Assembly (NCBI GenBank): GCA_037044905.1
Contig: JBAOKB010000037.1
Location: forward strand, 620,001 to 684,000
Length of the DNA: 64,000 nt
From: Hortaea werneckii
Lineage: Eukaryota; Ascomycota; Dothideomycetes; Mycosphaerellales; Teratosphaeriaceae
Direction of reading: 5' to 3'
Part shown: positions 63,990 through 64,000 of the stretch, one piece after another
Position numbering within the stretch: position 1 is the first letter of the stretch
Layout: the number at the start of each line of letters is the position of its first letter
Program-made: the position numbers and the translations under genes
The notes under the pieces: generated by a model
What the model was told of the DNA's origin: nothing
Seen by the model: only the letters and a program-made list of their open reading frames with translations
Database searches by the model: none

Positions 63990-64000
63990 CGCGCGCATTG

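Noticed and set aside
1..64000. CRISPR array, bacterial operon or phage element
   Set aside because: No regularly spaced repeats with unique spacers. The presence of spliceosomal introns and fungal gene families shows eukaryotic DNA.

Overview
The window is about 64 kb of nuclear DNA from a filamentous ascomycete (Pezizomycotina). Three things point there: short GT-AG introns, mostly 50-103 nt; genes packed on both strands; and fungal families such as a ro-10 (dynactin) homologue, DUF6590, DUF4267, Spt8, Sqt1 and Mdl1. A Dothideomycete is my best guess, but the sequence alone does not prove it.

The left part (1-27.4 kb) is mostly housekeeping. In order it holds an Rtt103-type CTD-binding protein, clathrin light chain, a mitochondrial Mdl1-type ABC transporter, a secreted alpha/beta hydrolase, a coiled-coil protein cut by one in-frame stop, a DUF6590 protein, an Arg-rich one-TM protein, a glutathionyl-hydroquinone reductase, a small acidic protein, a ro-10 homologue, an AVT-type amino-acid transporter, a BTB protein with a C-terminal zinc-binding-like cluster, and the SAGA subunit Spt8. 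The DUF6590 protein and the small acidic protein share an N-terminal aromatic module.

The middle (28-44 kb) holds the most striking gene. It is a 1253-residue protein on the minus strand with a HeLo-like N-terminus, a pseudokinase, an IQ-like motif and a C-terminal trypsin-like serine protease whose candidate His/Asp/Ser residues can all be seen. This resembles the bundle-plus-pseudokinase layout of the cell-death executor MLKL, fused to a protease, and is my candidate for an undescribed cell-death or incompatibility-type system. After it come a small two-exon membrane-type protein, two disordered hypothetical proteins, a His-rich transmembrane protein with a PPxY motif, adenylosuccinate lyase (five exons, the first joined by tracing a 452-nt intron), a DUF4267 protein and the ribosome-assembly WD40 protein Sqt1.

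From 44 to 52.6 kb four of five genes have single-nucleotide frame breaks: Sqt1, an FAD oxidoreductase, an arrestin-like protein and a multi-TM protein. The PAT-complex (CCDC47/DUF1682) homologue among them is intact. Either the consensus is poor here or the segment is decaying. The right end (52.6-64 kb) looks accessory. It has a large GPI-anchor-type surface protein with degenerate repeats, a strongly AT-rich island resembling a RIP-degraded element, a membrane protein with an aspartic-protease fold that lacks the first catalytic Asp, an APH-type kinase-like protein, long empty stretches and a 12-bp minisatellite.

Exon joins were worked out by eye from splice consensus, reading phase and family similarity, and have not been checked against transcripts.
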